Source: Siculibacillus lacustris
GTDB taxonomy: Bacteria; Pseudomonadota; Alphaproteobacteria; Rhizobiales; Ancalomicrobiaceae
Assembly: GCF_004328075.1 (NCBI RefSeq)
Contig: NZ_SJFN01000001.1
Span: forward strand, 35,699 to 99,698
DNA length: 64,000 bases
Direction of reading: 5' to 3'
Part shown: one piece after another, positions 42,687 to 51,784 of the stretch
How positions within the stretch are numbered: position 1 is the first letter of the stretch
Layout: every line of letters starts with the position of its first letter
The notes under the pieces: generated by a model
Databases searched by the model: none
The model's input: the letters and a program-made list of their open reading frames with translations, nothing else
Told to the model about the DNA's origin: nothing
Made by a program: the position numbers and the translations under genes

Positions 42687-43925
42687 TCACATCCTCTCGC
42701 CGAGATGTTCGGCGACCGAGAACACGTCCTTGTCGCCGCGGCCGGACAGGCACAACACGATCGACTGCGACTTGTCCATGGTCGGCGCCATCTTCAGCAC
42801 CTGGGCCAGGGCGTGGGACGGCTCCAGCGCCGGAATGATGCCCTCGAGCTTCGAACACAGCATGAAGGCGTCGAGCGCCTCCCTGTCGGTCGCCGGCACA
42901 TAGGTGACGCGACCGGAATCGCGCAGCCAGGAATGTTCCGGGCCGACGCCGGGATAGTCGAGGCCGGCGGAGATCGAATGGCCCTCGAGGATCTGGCCGT
43001 CGGCGTCCTGCAGGAGATAGGTGCGGTTGCCGTGGAGCACGCCGGGGCGGCCGCCGGTCATCGAAGCGGCATGGCCGTTCTCGACGTCGATGCCGTGGCC
43101 ACCGGCTTCGACACCCCAGATCGCCACGCCGGGATCGTCGAGGAAGGGGTGGAACAGACCGATGGCGTTGGAGCCGCCGCCGATGCAGGCGATCACCGCG
43201 TCGGGCAGCTTGCCCTTGGCGGCGAGGAACTGTTCCTTGGTCTCGGTGCCGATCACCGACTGGAAGTCGCGAACCATCGCCGGATAGGGATGGGGCCCGG
43301 CGGCGGTGCCGATCAGGTAATAGGTGTTGTCGATGTTGGTGACCCAGTCGCGCAACGCCTCGTTCATCGCGTCCTTGAGCGTGCCGGCGCCGGAGGTGAC
43401 CGGGGTCACTTCCGCCCCGAGCAGCTTCATGCGGAACACGTTGGGCTTCTGCCGCTCGACGTCGGTGGCGCCCATGTAGACCATGCAGGGCAGGCCGAAG
43501 CGCGCCGAGACGGTGGCCGAGGCGACGCCGTGCTGGCCGGCCCCGGTCTCGGCGATGATCCGGGTCTTGCCCATGCGACGGGCGAGCAGGATCTGGCCGA
43601 GGCAGTTGTTGATCTTGTGCGAGCCGGTGTGGTTGAGCTCTTCGCGCTTCATCCAGATCTCGGCGCCGAATTTGCCGCCGGTGAGCGCCCGGCAATGCTC
43701 GGTCAGGCGCTCGGCGTAATAGAGCGGGCTCGGCCGGCCGGCGTAATGGACCGAGAGATCGGCGAGTTCGGCGGCGAAGGCGGGGTCGGCCTTGGCGTCC
43801 TCGTAGGCCTGCTCCAGTTCGAGGATCAGCGGCATCAAGGTCTCGGCGACGAAGCGGCCGCCGTAGAGGCCGAAGAAGCCGCGTTCGTCGGGGCCGTTGC
43901 GCAGCGAATTGGCGATGGTGGTCAA
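42687..43925 (-). CDS. trpB: Tryptophan synthase beta chain
   Basis: A 412-residue PLP enzyme that condenses indole with serine to make tryptophan. The PLP lysine is in [20 protein letters not shown] (about residue 100). The phosphate-binding loop [18 protein letters not shown] is near 240, and [18 protein letters not shown] near 305. Length and motifs are complete. It lies between trpF (15 bp upstream) and trpA (5 bp downstream). No attenuator or leader peptide is visible upstream of trpF, so regulation by this route is not indicated. Confidence 0.95.
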   Translation of the reverse strand: MTTIANSLRNGPDERGFFGLYGGRFVAETLMPLILELEQAYEDAKADPAFAAELADLSVHYAGRPSPLYYAERLTEHCRALTGGKFGAEIWMKREELNHTGSHKINNCLGQILLARRMGKTRIIAETGAGQHGVASATVSARFGLPCMVYMGATDVERQKPNVFRMKLLGAEVTPVTSGAGTLKDAMNEALRDWVTNIDNTYYLIGTAAGPHPYPAMVRDFQSVIGTETKEQFLAAKGKLPDAVIACIGGGSNAIGLFHPFLDDPGVAIWGVEAGGHGIDVENGHAASMTGGRPGVLHGNRTYLLQDADGQILEGHSISAGLDYPGVGPEHSWLRDSGRVTYVPATDREALDAFMLCSKLEGIIPALEPSHALAQVLKMAPTMDKSQSIVLCLSGRGDKDVFSVAEHLGERM

Positions 43926-43940
43926 GATCGCAGTCCTCGG

Positions 43941-44615
43941 TCAGGGGTCGCGCCGCGGCGCCGATGCGGCGCGGGCGGCACGGGCATTACGGACGAAGGC
44001 GCGGATCAGATCGGGATCCTTTTCGCCCGGCATCTTTTCGACGCCCGACGACACGTCAACCGCGCCGACACCGGAGATCTCGATCGCCCGCGCGACGTTC
44101 GAGGGATCGAGCCCCCCCGATAGCATATGCGGCCGACCCGGGTCGAGACCGGCGAGCAGGCGCCAGTCGAAGGCGACGCCGTTGCCGCCGGGCAGCGCCT
44201 GGGGGGTGCGGGGCGGCTTGGCGTCGAACAGGAAGCGGTCGACCGAGGCGACATAGTCGGCGACCACGGCGAGATCGGCGGCCTCGGAGATCGCCAGAGC
44301 CTTCATCACCGGCACGCCGGTCAGGGCGCGGATTTCCGCGGCGCGGGCCGGAGTCTCGCGGCCGTGGAGCTGCAGGAGGTCGGGATTGAGGCGGTCGACG
44401 ATCTCGGAGAGGAAGTCGTCGGAGGCGTCGACGGTCAGCGCGACGATGCGGGCGCGGCCGCGCGCCGCGGCGGCGAGGCGCACCGCTTCGGCGATCGGCA
44501 GATGGCGCGGGCTGCGGGTGTAGAACACGAAGCCGAGGAAATCGGCCTTGGCTTCGAGCGCCGCCGTGACCGCCTCGTCGGTGTTCAGGCCGCAGATCTT
44601 GACTTCGATCGCCAT
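43941..44615 (-). CDS. trpF: Phosphoribosylanthranilate isomerase
   Basis: A 224-residue TIM-barrel enzyme for the third step of tryptophan synthesis from anthranilate. The catalytic Cys is in [13 protein letters not shown] (residues 4-16) and the catalytic Asp in [19 protein letters not shown] (about residue 196). Phosphate-binding residues are seen in [16 protein letters not shown]. The ATG at 44615 has GGGGTGAG upstream. It is the first gene of the reverse-strand trp-accD-folC operon and is divergent from coaBC across 223 bp. In relatives it normally follows lapA. Confidence 0.93.
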   Translation of the reverse strand: MAIEVKICGLNTDEAVTAALEAKADFLGFVFYTRSPRHLPIAEAVRLAAAARGRARIVALTVDASDDFLSEIVDRLNPDLLQLHGRETPARAAEIRALTGVPVMKALAISEAADLAVVADYVASVDRFLFDAKPPRTPQALPGGNGVAFDWRLLAGLDPGRPHMLSGGLDPSNVARAIEISGVGAVDVSSGVEKMPGEKDPDLIRAFVRNARAARAASAPRRDP

Positions 44616-44838
44616 GGTATGCTCACCCCGTGTCCCCGGCCGGCTCGGTCGGTGAAGCCGGATCAGTGCCACGCCGAGGATGCGGAGTCCATGGCGGAGC
44701 CGCCGTGCGCCGGGCGCCCCGCGCATTCCCACATGCGTCCATCCTCCCGTGGCGAGGCCGGCGGGCGGCTGATAGGGTGCGCCCTTTCGCGGCCGGACCT
44801 CGCGCCCGACCGTGCCTCCTCCTCGCGGAGTTCCCGCC

Positions 44839-46047
44839 ATGCTGGCCGACAAGCGCATCCTTCTCGTCATCGGCGGCGGCATCGCCGCCTACAAGTGCCT
44901 CGATCTGATCCGCCGCCTGCGCGAGCGCGGTGCGACGGTGCGGGTGGTGCTGACGCCGGCGGCCAAGGAATTCGTGACGCCGCTCGTCGTCGGTACGCTC
45001 AGCGAGAACCCGGTCGCCAGCGAATTGTTCGATCTGACGAGCGAGCAGGAGATCGGCCATATCCGGCTGTCGCGGGAGTCCGATCTGGTGGTGGTGGCGC
45101 CGGCGACCGCCGATCTGATCGCCAAGATGGCCAACGGGCTCGGCAACGACCTCGCCACCAGCCTGCTGCTCGCCAACGACAAGCCGGTGATCGTGGTGCC
45201 GGCGATGAACCCGCGGATGTGGGCCCATCCGGCGACCCGGCGCAACGTCGCAAGGCTCGCCGCCGACGGGGTGCGGATCCTCGGACCGGCCGCCGGCAAG
45301 ATGGCCGAACGCGGCGAGGAAGGGCTCGGGCGGATGGTCGAGCCGATGGAGATCCTGGCGGCGATCGAGGCGTTCTTCGCCGAAGCCGAAGGTCCGAAGC
45401 CGCTCGCCGGCAAGCGGGTGGTGGTCACCGCCGGGCCGACCCACGAGCCGATCGACCCGGTGCGCTACATCGCCAACCGCTCGTCGGGCAAGCAGGGCTT
45501 CGCCCTGGCCGCGGCGCTGGTCAAGGCCGGGGCCGAGGTGACGCTGATCGCCGGGCCGGTGGCGCTCGCCGATCCCGTCGGCGCGCGGGTGGTGCGGGTG
45601 GTGACGGCGTGCGAAATGCTGGCGGCGGTCGAAGCGACCCTGCCGGTCGACGTGGCGGTGATGGCCGCGGCGGTCGCCGACTGGCGGGTCGATGCGGCGG
45701 CGGCGGAGAAGATCAAGAAGGGTCCGGGCGGCACCCCGACGCTGGCCTTCGTCGAAAATCCCGACATCCTGGCCACCGTCGGCCGCCATCCGGCGCTGCG
45801 ACCGCAGCTGGTGGTCGGCTTCGCGGCGGAGACCGAGAACCTGATCGCCAACGCCCGCGGCAAGCTCGAGCGCAAGGGCGCCGACGTGATCGTCGCCAAC
45901 GACGTGTCGCCGAAGACCGGGATCATGGGCGGCGACCGCAACACCGTCCGGATCGTCGAGGCGAGCGGCGTCACCGACTGGCCGGACCTGCCCAAGGACG
46001 AGGTCGCGGCGCAATTGGTGGCGATGATCGTCGAGAAGCTCGGCTGA
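44839..46047 (+). CDS. coaBC: Bifunctional phosphopantothenoylcysteine decarboxylase / phosphopantothenate-cysteine ligase
   Basis: A 402-residue fusion for two steps of coenzyme A synthesis. The N-terminal flavoprotein CoaC (about 1-185) has LLVIGGGIAAYKCLDLIRRL, VVVAPATADLIAKMANGLGN and PAMNPRMWAHPATRRN. The C-terminal CoaB ligase (about 190-402) begins VVVTAGPTHEPIDPVRYIAN, then RSSGKQGFALA, and contains ANDVSPKTGIMGGDRN. The ATG at 44839 is preferred to one at 44812 because GGAG precedes it and the family starts MLxxKRILL. It stands alone between the trp operon and nudC. Confidence 0.94.
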   Translation: MLADKRILLVIGGGIAAYKCLDLIRRLRERGATVRVVLTPAAKEFVTPLVVGTLSENPVASELFDLTSEQEIGHIRLSRESDLVVVAPATADLIAKMANGLGNDLATSLLLANDKPVIVVPAMNPRMWAHPATRRNVARLAADGVRILGPAAGKMAERGEEGLGRMVEPMEILAAIEAFFAEAEGPKPLAGKRVVVTAGPTHEPIDPVRYIANRSSGKQGFALAAALVKAGAEVTLIAGPVALADPVGARVVRVVTACEMLAAVEATLPVDVAVMAAAVADWRVDAAAAEKIKKGPGGTPTLAFVENPDILATVGRHPALRPQLVVGFAAETENLIANARGKLERKGADVIVANDVSPKTGIMGGDRNTVRIVEASGVTDWPDLPKDEVAAQLVAMIVEKLG

Positions 46048-46221
46048 TCGCGCCGGCGACCGCCCCTCGCGGCACGAGCGGGAGGGGTGCGACGGCGGTG
46101 GTCGCGGCAGCCGCGGATCTGCGCTAAGGATCTGCGCCAACACGGGCCGCGCGGCGACGGCCGAGCGCCGCTTCCGGCGCGCCGCCGGCCGCCGCCGTCT
46201 CCCGAAAGTCCGAGGTCGCCG

Positions 46222-47163
46222 ATGTTCGACACCGATCCGCGGGGCGAGCCCTCGCTCGCCTTCCGCTTCGCCCGCAACGCCCTCGATCGCCGCTCCGACC
46301 TGCGTGACGACGCGGCGGCGATCGCCGCCCGCGCGTCTGCGCCCGAGGCGCGCTTCCTGATCGTCGCCACCGACCGGCCGGTGCTGGCGGCCGATCCCGG
46401 CGTCGATCTCACCGCCTGGCTGACCCGCGATCGCGCCGCCCGGCTCGGTGCCGACTTCGAGGCGACGATCTTTCTCGGCGACACCCCCGACGGCCCGCGC
46501 TTCGCGGCGCTCGCGGCGATCGACGAGGCCGAACTCGCCGGCCTGCCCTGGGCCGAGACCGGCGAGTTGCGCGCCCTGGCGGTGGCCGGACGGCTCGCGG
46601 CGGACGAATACGGGGCACTGGCGACCGCCCGCTCGATGCTCCACTGGCACGTCTCGCACCGTTATTGCGCCCGCTGCGGCACGCTCTCGCAATTCGCCTC
46701 GGCCGGTTGGAAGCGCACCTGCCCGTCCTGCGCCGCCGAGCATTTCCCGCGCACCGACCCGGTGGTGATCATGCTGGTGGTCGACGGCGAGCGCTGCCTG
46801 CTCGGCCGCAGCCCGCGTTTCGCGCCCGGCATGTTCTCGGCGCTGGCCGGCTTCATGGAGCCGGGCGAGACGATCGAGGCGGCGGTGCGGCGCGAGACCT
46901 TCGAGGAGGCCGGCATTCGCGTCGGGCGCATCGCCTATTTCGCCAGCGAGCCGTGGCCCTTTCCGGCGTCGCTGATGATCGGGGTGTTCGCCGAGGCGAC
47001 GACCACGGCGATCACCCGCGACGAGGTCGAACTGGTCGACTGCCGCTGGTTCGCGCGCGGCGAGATCCGCGCGATGCTCGCCGGAACCCACCCGGAGGGG
47101 ATCGTCGCGCCGCCGGGGATCGCCATCGCCCATCACCTGATGCGGCGCTTCGCCGAAGGCTGA
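46222..47163 (+). CDS. nudC: NAD+ diphosphatase (NudC-type Nudix hydrolase)
   Basis: A 313-residue enzyme that cleaves NADH or NAD to NMN(H) and AMP, and in E. coli removes NAD caps from RNA. A zinc ribbon, YCARCGTLSQF with TCPSCAAEHFPRTDP, sits near residues 150-180. The Nudix box GFMEPGETIEAAVRRETFEEAG follows at about 210-232 (with REXXEE-type glutamates). The NudC-specific motif reads ASEPWPFPASL where SQPWPFPxS is usual, a Gln-to-Glu change. The ATG has CGAGG upstream. Confidence 0.92.
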   Translation: MFDTDPRGEPSLAFRFARNALDRRSDLRDDAAAIAARASAPEARFLIVATDRPVLAADPGVDLTAWLTRDRAARLGADFEATIFLGDTPDGPRFAALAAIDEAELAGLPWAETGELRALAVAGRLAADEYGALATARSMLHWHVSHRYCARCGTLSQFASAGWKRTCPSCAAEHFPRTDPVVIMLVVDGERCLLGRSPRFAPGMFSALAGFMEPGETIEAAVRRETFEEAGIRVGRIAYFASEPWPFPASLMIGVFAEATTTAITRDEVELVDCRWFARGEIRAMLAGTHPEGIVAPPGIAIAHHLMRRFAEG

Positions 47164-47338
47164 AGGCCTACGGTCGAGCAGATGCCGCAACCCGAGAGCG
47201 TAGAAGCGGGAGAACTGTGTCTGGCGTGTATCGACCTTCGTCGTTGTCTGCAAAGCAACGCGTCCTTAAGGTCATGAGGGCATAAAGGGGGGGAAACCGC
47301 GTGCCGAACCTCCGTCGGCGCACCTCCGGAGCCCATCG

Positions 47339-49084
47339 ATGCGCCTGGCGCCCTTGCACAAGCTCCCCCCCTCGGTCGTTCACATCGCCGCCCGCGTCGA
47401 GAAGTTCGTGCTGGCCACGCTCTTCGCGGTACTGCTGACCATCGATCTGCAATGGGGTCTGCTGCGGCGCTTCATCACCATTCTCGAGGGCATCCAATCG
47501 ACCGCCGGCTCGGTGGCGCTGGCGGGCGGCTTCGCCCTGTGGGTCGGCGTGTTCACCTATGCGGCGCGGCGGCGCGCCGAATTGCGCGAGGCTCAGGCGG
47601 GGCTCGCCGAGGCGGAAGCCGAAGCGGAGCGGGTCGGCGTCTGCGATCCCCTGACCGGCCTGCCCAACCGCCGCGGCATGCAGGCGGGGCTACAGGCCCG
47701 GATCGCCGTGATGCGCGCCTCCGGTGGCCGCGCCGCGGTGATCGCCTTCGACATCGATCGATTCAAGACCCTCAACGAGGTCCGCGGCCAGGCCTGCGGC
47801 GACCGCGTGCTGATCGAACTGTCCGATCGTCTCGCCGTCGCGGTGCGGCCCGGCGACTTCGTGGCGCGCGCCGGTCCCGACGAATTCCACGTGTTGCTCG
47901 CCGACGTCGGACCCGACGAGGCGATGGTCATCGCCTCGCAGCTCCAGGACGACGTCGGCCGGCCGTTCCGCGCCGAGAACCCGCCCTTGCAGATTCGCGC
48001 CAGCGTCGGCATCGCGGTGTTCGACGCTGCGGACCCGGCGCTCGACGTCGAGTTGGTGATGCGGCGGGTCGACATCGCCCTGCAATATGCCAAGGCCGAC
48101 GGCGGCTCCGGGATCTCGGCCTTCGAGGACGACATGGAAATGTCGATCCGCGAGCGCGCCCAGCTCGAACGGTCGCTCGAAGTGGCGCTGGCCAACGGCG
48201 AGATCCAGCCGCACTTCCAGCCGGTGATCGACCTGCAGTCCAACCGGATCAGCGGCTTCGAGGTGCTGGCGCGGTGGAATCACCCCGAGCGCGGTCCGAT
48301 CTCGCCTTCGGTGTTCATCCCGATCGCCGAGGAGATGGGCCTGCTCGGCGAGCTGACCACGGTGATCCTGCGGCGCGCCTGCGCGGCGGCGCGCGACTGG
48401 CCGGCCCACATCAAGCTGGCGGTGAACATCTCGCCGGTCGATTTCAAGAACCCCTGGCTCGCCCAGGAGATCCTGCAGACCCTGACCGAGGTCGGATTCC
48501 CGCCGCAGCGCCTGGAGCTCGAGATCACCGAGAACGCCCTGGTGGTCGACCAGGAGCAGGCGATGAAGACCATCACCTCGCTGAAGAACCAGGGCATCTC
48601 GATCGCGCTGGACGACTTCGGGACCGGCTATTCGAGCCTGCATCACCTCAGGGTGCTGCCTTTCGACAAGATCAAGATCGATCAGTCCTTCGTCAAGACG
48701 ATGCGCGACAACGCCGACAGCCGGATGATCGTCAAGGCGATCATCGGTCTGTCGGGATCGCTCGGCCTGCCGACCACGGCGGAAGGCATCGAGACCAACA
48801 ACAACGCCGATCTGTTGCGCGACCTCGGCTGCACCAACGGTCAGGGCTTCCTGTTCTCCAAGGCGGTGCCGGGGCGCGACGTCCCGACGTTGCTCTCCAA
48901 CCTCGCCCAACAGGCGGTGCATCCGGAGCTCAGGCCCGACGTCGAAGGGCGCGAGGAGGCCGGTCTGCCAGGCCCGGCCGCCACCGCGGCGAGTTCGGCG
49001 GCGACCACCGCCGCGGCCGCGGCGCAGGTGCCAAACCCGGCGGAAACCGAACCCCTGGCCGCGCCGGTCGCCCAGAGCGCCTGA
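47339..49084 (+). CDS. Membrane-bound degenerate GGDEF / EAL protein, probable c-di-GMP phosphodiesterase
   Basis: A 581-residue signalling protein. Two helices (about residues 24-42, 55-75) anchor it, followed by a short coiled coil (RRRAELREAQAGLAEAEAEA). The GGDEF domain (about 95-265) reads RAGPDEFHVLL, so the second glycine is a proline and cyclase activity is unlikely. The EAL domain (about 280-525) reads FEVLARWNHPERG, with EVL in place of EAL, but keeps the other expected catalytic residues: LAVNISPVDF, LELEITENALV, ALDDFGTGYSSLHHL, FDKIKIDQSFVK, TTAEGIET and GQGFLFSKA. Phosphodiesterase activity is inferred. The final 60 residues are an Ala/Pro-rich tail. Confidence 0.88.
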   Translation: MRLAPLHKLPPSVVHIAARVEKFVLATLFAVLLTIDLQWGLLRRFITILEGIQSTAGSVALAGGFALWVGVFTYAARRRAELREAQAGLAEAEAEAERVGVCDPLTGLPNRRGMQAGLQARIAVMRASGGRAAVIAFDIDRFKTLNEVRGQACGDRVLIELSDRLAVAVRPGDFVARAGPDEFHVLLADVGPDEAMVIASQLQDDVGRPFRAENPPLQIRASVGIAVFDAADPALDVELVMRRVDIALQYAKADGGSGISAFEDDMEMSIRERAQLERSLEVALANGEIQPHFQPVIDLQSNRISGFEVLARWNHPERGPISPSVFIPIAEEMGLLGELTTVILRRACAAARDWPAHIKLAVNISPVDFKNPWLAQEILQTLTEVGFPPQRLELEITENALVVDQEQAMKTITSLKNQGISIALDDFGTGYSSLHHLRVLPFDKIKIDQSFVKTMRDNADSRMIVKAIIGLSGSLGLPTTAEGIETNNNADLLRDLGCTNGQGFLFSKAVPGRDVPTLLSNLAQQAVHPELRPDVEGREEAGLPGPAATAASSAATTAAAAAQVPNPAETEPLAAPVAQSA

Positions 49085-49102
49085 GCCCGCGGGCGGCGCC
49101 CG

Positions 49103-50425
49103 TCAGGCGGCGCGCTTCAGCACCTCGGCGAGCTTGCCGAACAACTCGTCGATCTGCGCCTTCTCGATGATCAGCGGCGGCGACAGCGCGATGATGTCGC
49201 CGGTGGTGCGGATCAGGATGCCCGACTGATAGGCGTCGAGGAAGATGTCGAAGGCCCGCTTGGTCGGCTGGCCGGCGATCGGTTCGAGTTCGATGGCGCC
49301 GATCAGGCCGAGGTTGCGCAGGTCGATGACGTGCGGCAGGCCCTTCAACGAATGCAGCGCGTCGGCCCAATAGGATTCGAGCTCGGCGCCGCGGGTGAGC
49401 AGACCGTCCTCGGCATAGGTGTCGAGCGTGCCGAGGCCGGCGGCGCAGGCGATCGGGTTGGCCGAATAGGTGTAGCCGTGGGCGAACTCGATCAGATGCT
49501 CGGGTCCGGTCATGAAGGCGTCGTGGATCTTGGACGTGGTGAACACCGCACCCATCGGCACGACGCCGTTGGTCAGGCCCTTGGCGGCGGTGAACAGGTC
49601 CGGCTTGACGCCGAAGCGATCGGACGCGAAGGGCGTGCCGAGACGGCCGAAGCCGGTGATGACCTCGTCGAAGATCAACAGGATGCCGTGCTTGTCGCAG
49701 ATCTCGCGCAGGCGCTGGAGGTAGCCCTTCGGCGGGATCAGCACGCCGGTCGAGCCGGCCATCGGCTCGACGATCACCGCGGCGATGGTCGAGGGATCGT
49801 GCAGGGCGCAGACCCGCTCCAGCTCGTCGGCGAATTCGACGCCGAATTCCGGCTCGCCGCGGGTGAAGGCGTTGCGGGCGAGATCGTGGGTGTGGCGGAT
49901 GTGGTCGACGCCGGGCAGCATGACGCCGAACATCTTGCGATTGCCGGCAATGCCGCCGACCGACATGCCGCCGAAGTTGATGCCGTGATAGCCGCGCTCG
50001 CGACCGATCAGGCGGACACGCTGCGCCTCGCCGCGGACGCGGTGATAGGCCAGCGCCATCTTCAGGGCGGTATCGACCGATTCGGAGCCCGAATTGGTGA
50101 AGAACACGTGGTCGAAGCCCTCGGGCGCGATCGCCGTGACCCGATTGGCGAATTCGAAGGCCTTGGGGTGGCCCATCTGGAAGGCCGGGGCGTAGTCGAG
50201 CTCACCGGCCTGTTGGCGGATCGCCTCGACGATCTTCGGCCGGTTGTGGCCGGCGTTGCAGCACCACAGGCCGGCGGTGCCGTCGAGGACCTTGCGGCCG
50301 TCGTCGGTGGTGTAGTGCATGCCGTCGGCGGCGACGAACATGCGAGGGGCCTTCTTGAACTGCCGATTGGCCGTGAACGGCATCCAGAAGGAGGCGAGAT
50401 CGTTGGGGCGCGGGGGCACGTTCAT
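49103..50425 (-). CDS. Class III omega-amino-acid:pyruvate aminotransferase (beta-alanine type)
   Basis: A 440-residue PLP aminotransferase. The N-terminal family segment FWMPFTANRQFKKAPRMFVA and ADGMHYTTDDGRKVLDGTAG are typical of omega-amino-acid:pyruvate transaminases. HVFFTNSGSESVDTALKMAL binds PLP phosphate, and LLIFDEVITGFGRLGTPFAS holds the cofactor-contacting Asp. The catalytic Lys lies in LFTAAKGLTNGVVPMGAVF (about residue 286). GAGGT precedes the ATG. It is divergent from an XRE-cupin regulator and close to a RutR-like regulator. Beta-alanine degradation, possibly from pyrimidine breakdown, is the inferred role. Confidence 0.88.
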   Translation of the reverse strand: MNVPPRPNDLASFWMPFTANRQFKKAPRMFVAADGMHYTTDDGRKVLDGTAGLWCCNAGHNRPKIVEAIRQQAGELDYAPAFQMGHPKAFEFANRVTAIAPEGFDHVFFTNSGSESVDTALKMALAYHRVRGEAQRVRLIGRERGYHGINFGGMSVGGIAGNRKMFGVMLPGVDHIRHTHDLARNAFTRGEPEFGVEFADELERVCALHDPSTIAAVIVEPMAGSTGVLIPPKGYLQRLREICDKHGILLIFDEVITGFGRLGTPFASDRFGVKPDLFTAAKGLTNGVVPMGAVFTTSKIHDAFMTGPEHLIEFAHGYTYSANPIACAAGLGTLDTYAEDGLLTRGAELESYWADALHSLKGLPHVIDLRNLGLIGAIELEPIAGQPTKRAFDIFLDAYQSGILIRTTGDIIALSPPLIIEKAQIDELFGKLAEVLKRAA

Positions 50426-50502
50426 GGGACAACCTCGTTGGTCGGACGGCGCGGTGATCGGGAAAGTGAACGTTACGGACCCCACTCCCCGGCGACAATC
50501 CC

Positions 50503-50537
50503 TTGACGGCGTTCAATCCGTTCTGAATATCGAACGC
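50503..50537 (+). promoter_or_regulatory. Promoter and operator of the XRE-cupin gene, possibly leaderless
   Basis: TTGACG (50503-50508), a 17-bp spacer and AATATC (50526-50531) form a promoter whose start point would fall at or next to the ATG at 50538. No Shine-Dalgarno sequence precedes that ATG. A perfect dyad, GCGTTC (50509-50514) and GAACGC (50532-50537), spans the spacer and -10. It suits an autorepressor site that could also control the divergent aminotransferase. Confidence 0.45.
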
Positions 50538-51098
50538 ATGAACAGCCCCCGCGACATCGACGTCGGCCGCCGCCTGAAGGACCTGCGCCTCGCCCACGGC
50601 CTGTCGCAGCGGGCGCTGGCCAAGCGCGCCGGCGTGTCCAACGCCACCATCTCGATGATCGAGGCCGATCGGGTCAGTCCCTCGGTGTCGGCCTTGAAGC
50701 AGATTCTCGCGGGATTCCCGATCGGGCTGTCGGCCTTCTTCGCGGCGGAGGAGACCGAGGCGGAGAAAGTGGTGTGGCGGGCCGACGAGTTCACCGAGAT
50801 CGCCGGCGGGGCGATCTCCTATCGCCAGGTCGGCGGCGACCTCACCGGCCGCTCGTTGCAGATGATGCACGAGCGCTACCGGCCCGGCACCGATTCGGGG
50901 CGGCCGACCATCTCGCACCAGGGCGAGGAGGCGGGGCTGGTGATCCGCGGCCTGTTGGAACTCGAGGTCGACGGGGCGCGCTACGAGCTCAAGGCGGGCG
51001 ACGCCTATTTCTTCGACAGCCGCAAGCCGCACGCCTTCCGCAACATCGGCGACACCGATCTGGTGATCGTCTCGGCCTGTACGCCGCCGAGCTTCTGA
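50538..51098 (+). CDS. XRE-family regulator with C-terminal cupin sensor (PuuR-like)
   Basis: A 186-residue two-domain regulator. Residues 8-65 are an XRE helix-turn-helix (LKDLRLAHGLSQRALAKRAG, VSNATISMIEADRVSPSVSA). Residues 105-180 are a small cupin barrel (HQGEEAGLVIRGLLELEVDG, KAGDAYFFDSRKPHAFRNIG) that would bind a small ligand, as in PuuR-type polyamine or amino-acid regulators. It is divergent from the beta-alanine-type aminotransferase, its most likely target. The ATG has no ribosome site and may be read from a leaderless message. The distance to the convergent RutR-like gene is 13 bp. Confidence 0.87.
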   Translation: MNSPRDIDVGRRLKDLRLAHGLSQRALAKRAGVSNATISMIEADRVSPSVSALKQILAGFPIGLSAFFAAEETEAEKVVWRADEFTEIAGGAISYRQVGGDLTGRSLQMMHERYRPGTDSGRPTISHQGEEAGLVIRGLLELEVDGARYELKAGDAYFFDSRKPHAFRNIGDTDLVIVSACTPPSF

Positions 51099-51111
51099 GG
51101 CGCCGCTCCCG

Positions 51112-51756
51112 TCACGCGGGCGGGCGCAGTACGCCGTCGACCAGGATGCGCAGCAGGGTGTCGCGGGTGGTGGAGAAGAAGGCCGGATCCTCCAGCGAGC
51201 GGCCAGTCAGGAGCGCGATCTGGGCGGCGAAGTCGGCATAGTGCTGGGTGGTCGCCCAGATGGTGAAGAGCAGGGTCTGGGGATCGATCGGCGCCAGCCG
51301 TCCCTCGGCGATCCACACCTCGAAGGTCTCGACCGTGGCGGCGACCAGCGGCGTCAATTCGCCGTCGAGGGACGCGGCGAGATAGGCGCCGCCCTGGATG
51401 ATCTCGGTGGCGAACAGCCGCGAGGCGTCGGGGAAGTCGCGCGAATAGGACAGTTTGGCCTCGACGTAGGCCGACAGCGCGACGCGCGGATCGGCGGCGC
51501 GATCGATCGCCGCCAGGGGCTCCAGCCAGTTGCGCAAGGTGCGCTCCAGCACCGCGACGTAGAGATCCTGCTTGGTGCGGAAATAATAGTGGAGGTTGGG
51601 CTTCGACATGCCGGCGGCTTCCGCCAGCTGGTCGGTGCGGGCGCCGCGCAGGCCGAAACCGGCGAAGATCGGCAGGGCGGCGTCGAGGATCTTCTCGACG
51701 TTGGCCTCGCCGATGCGGGTCTTCGTGCCTCGGGGTCGAGCGGGGGGCGGCGCCAT
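51112..51756 (-). CDS. RutR-like TetR-family transcriptional regulator
   Basis: A 214-residue TetR regulator. The DNA-binding domain is at about residues 18-65 (ILDAALPIFAGFGLRGARTD, then EAAGMSKPNLHYYFRTKQDL). The ligand domain contains SRDFPDASRLFATEIIQG and the stretch LAPIDPQTLLFTIWATTQHY, which closely resembles E. coli RutR, the uracil-responsive regulator of pyrimidine degradation. Its neighbours, an omega-amino-acid aminotransferase and an adenosine kinase, fit nucleobase and beta-alanine metabolism. The ATG at 51756 is chosen by family length; a longer frame runs back to 51819. Confidence 0.82.
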   Translation of the reverse strand: MAPPPARPRGTKTRIGEANVEKILDAALPIFAGFGLRGARTDQLAEAAGMSKPNLHYYFRTKQDLYVAVLERTLRNWLEPLAAIDRAADPRVALSAYVEAKLSYSRDFPDASRLFATEIIQGGAYLAASLDGELTPLVAATVETFEVWIAEGRLAPIDPQTLLFTIWATTQHYADFAAQIALLTGRSLEDPAFFSTTRDTLLRILVDGVLRPPA

Positions 51757-51784
51757 GCGGGGTCTCGCGATGGAACGGAGGCGA

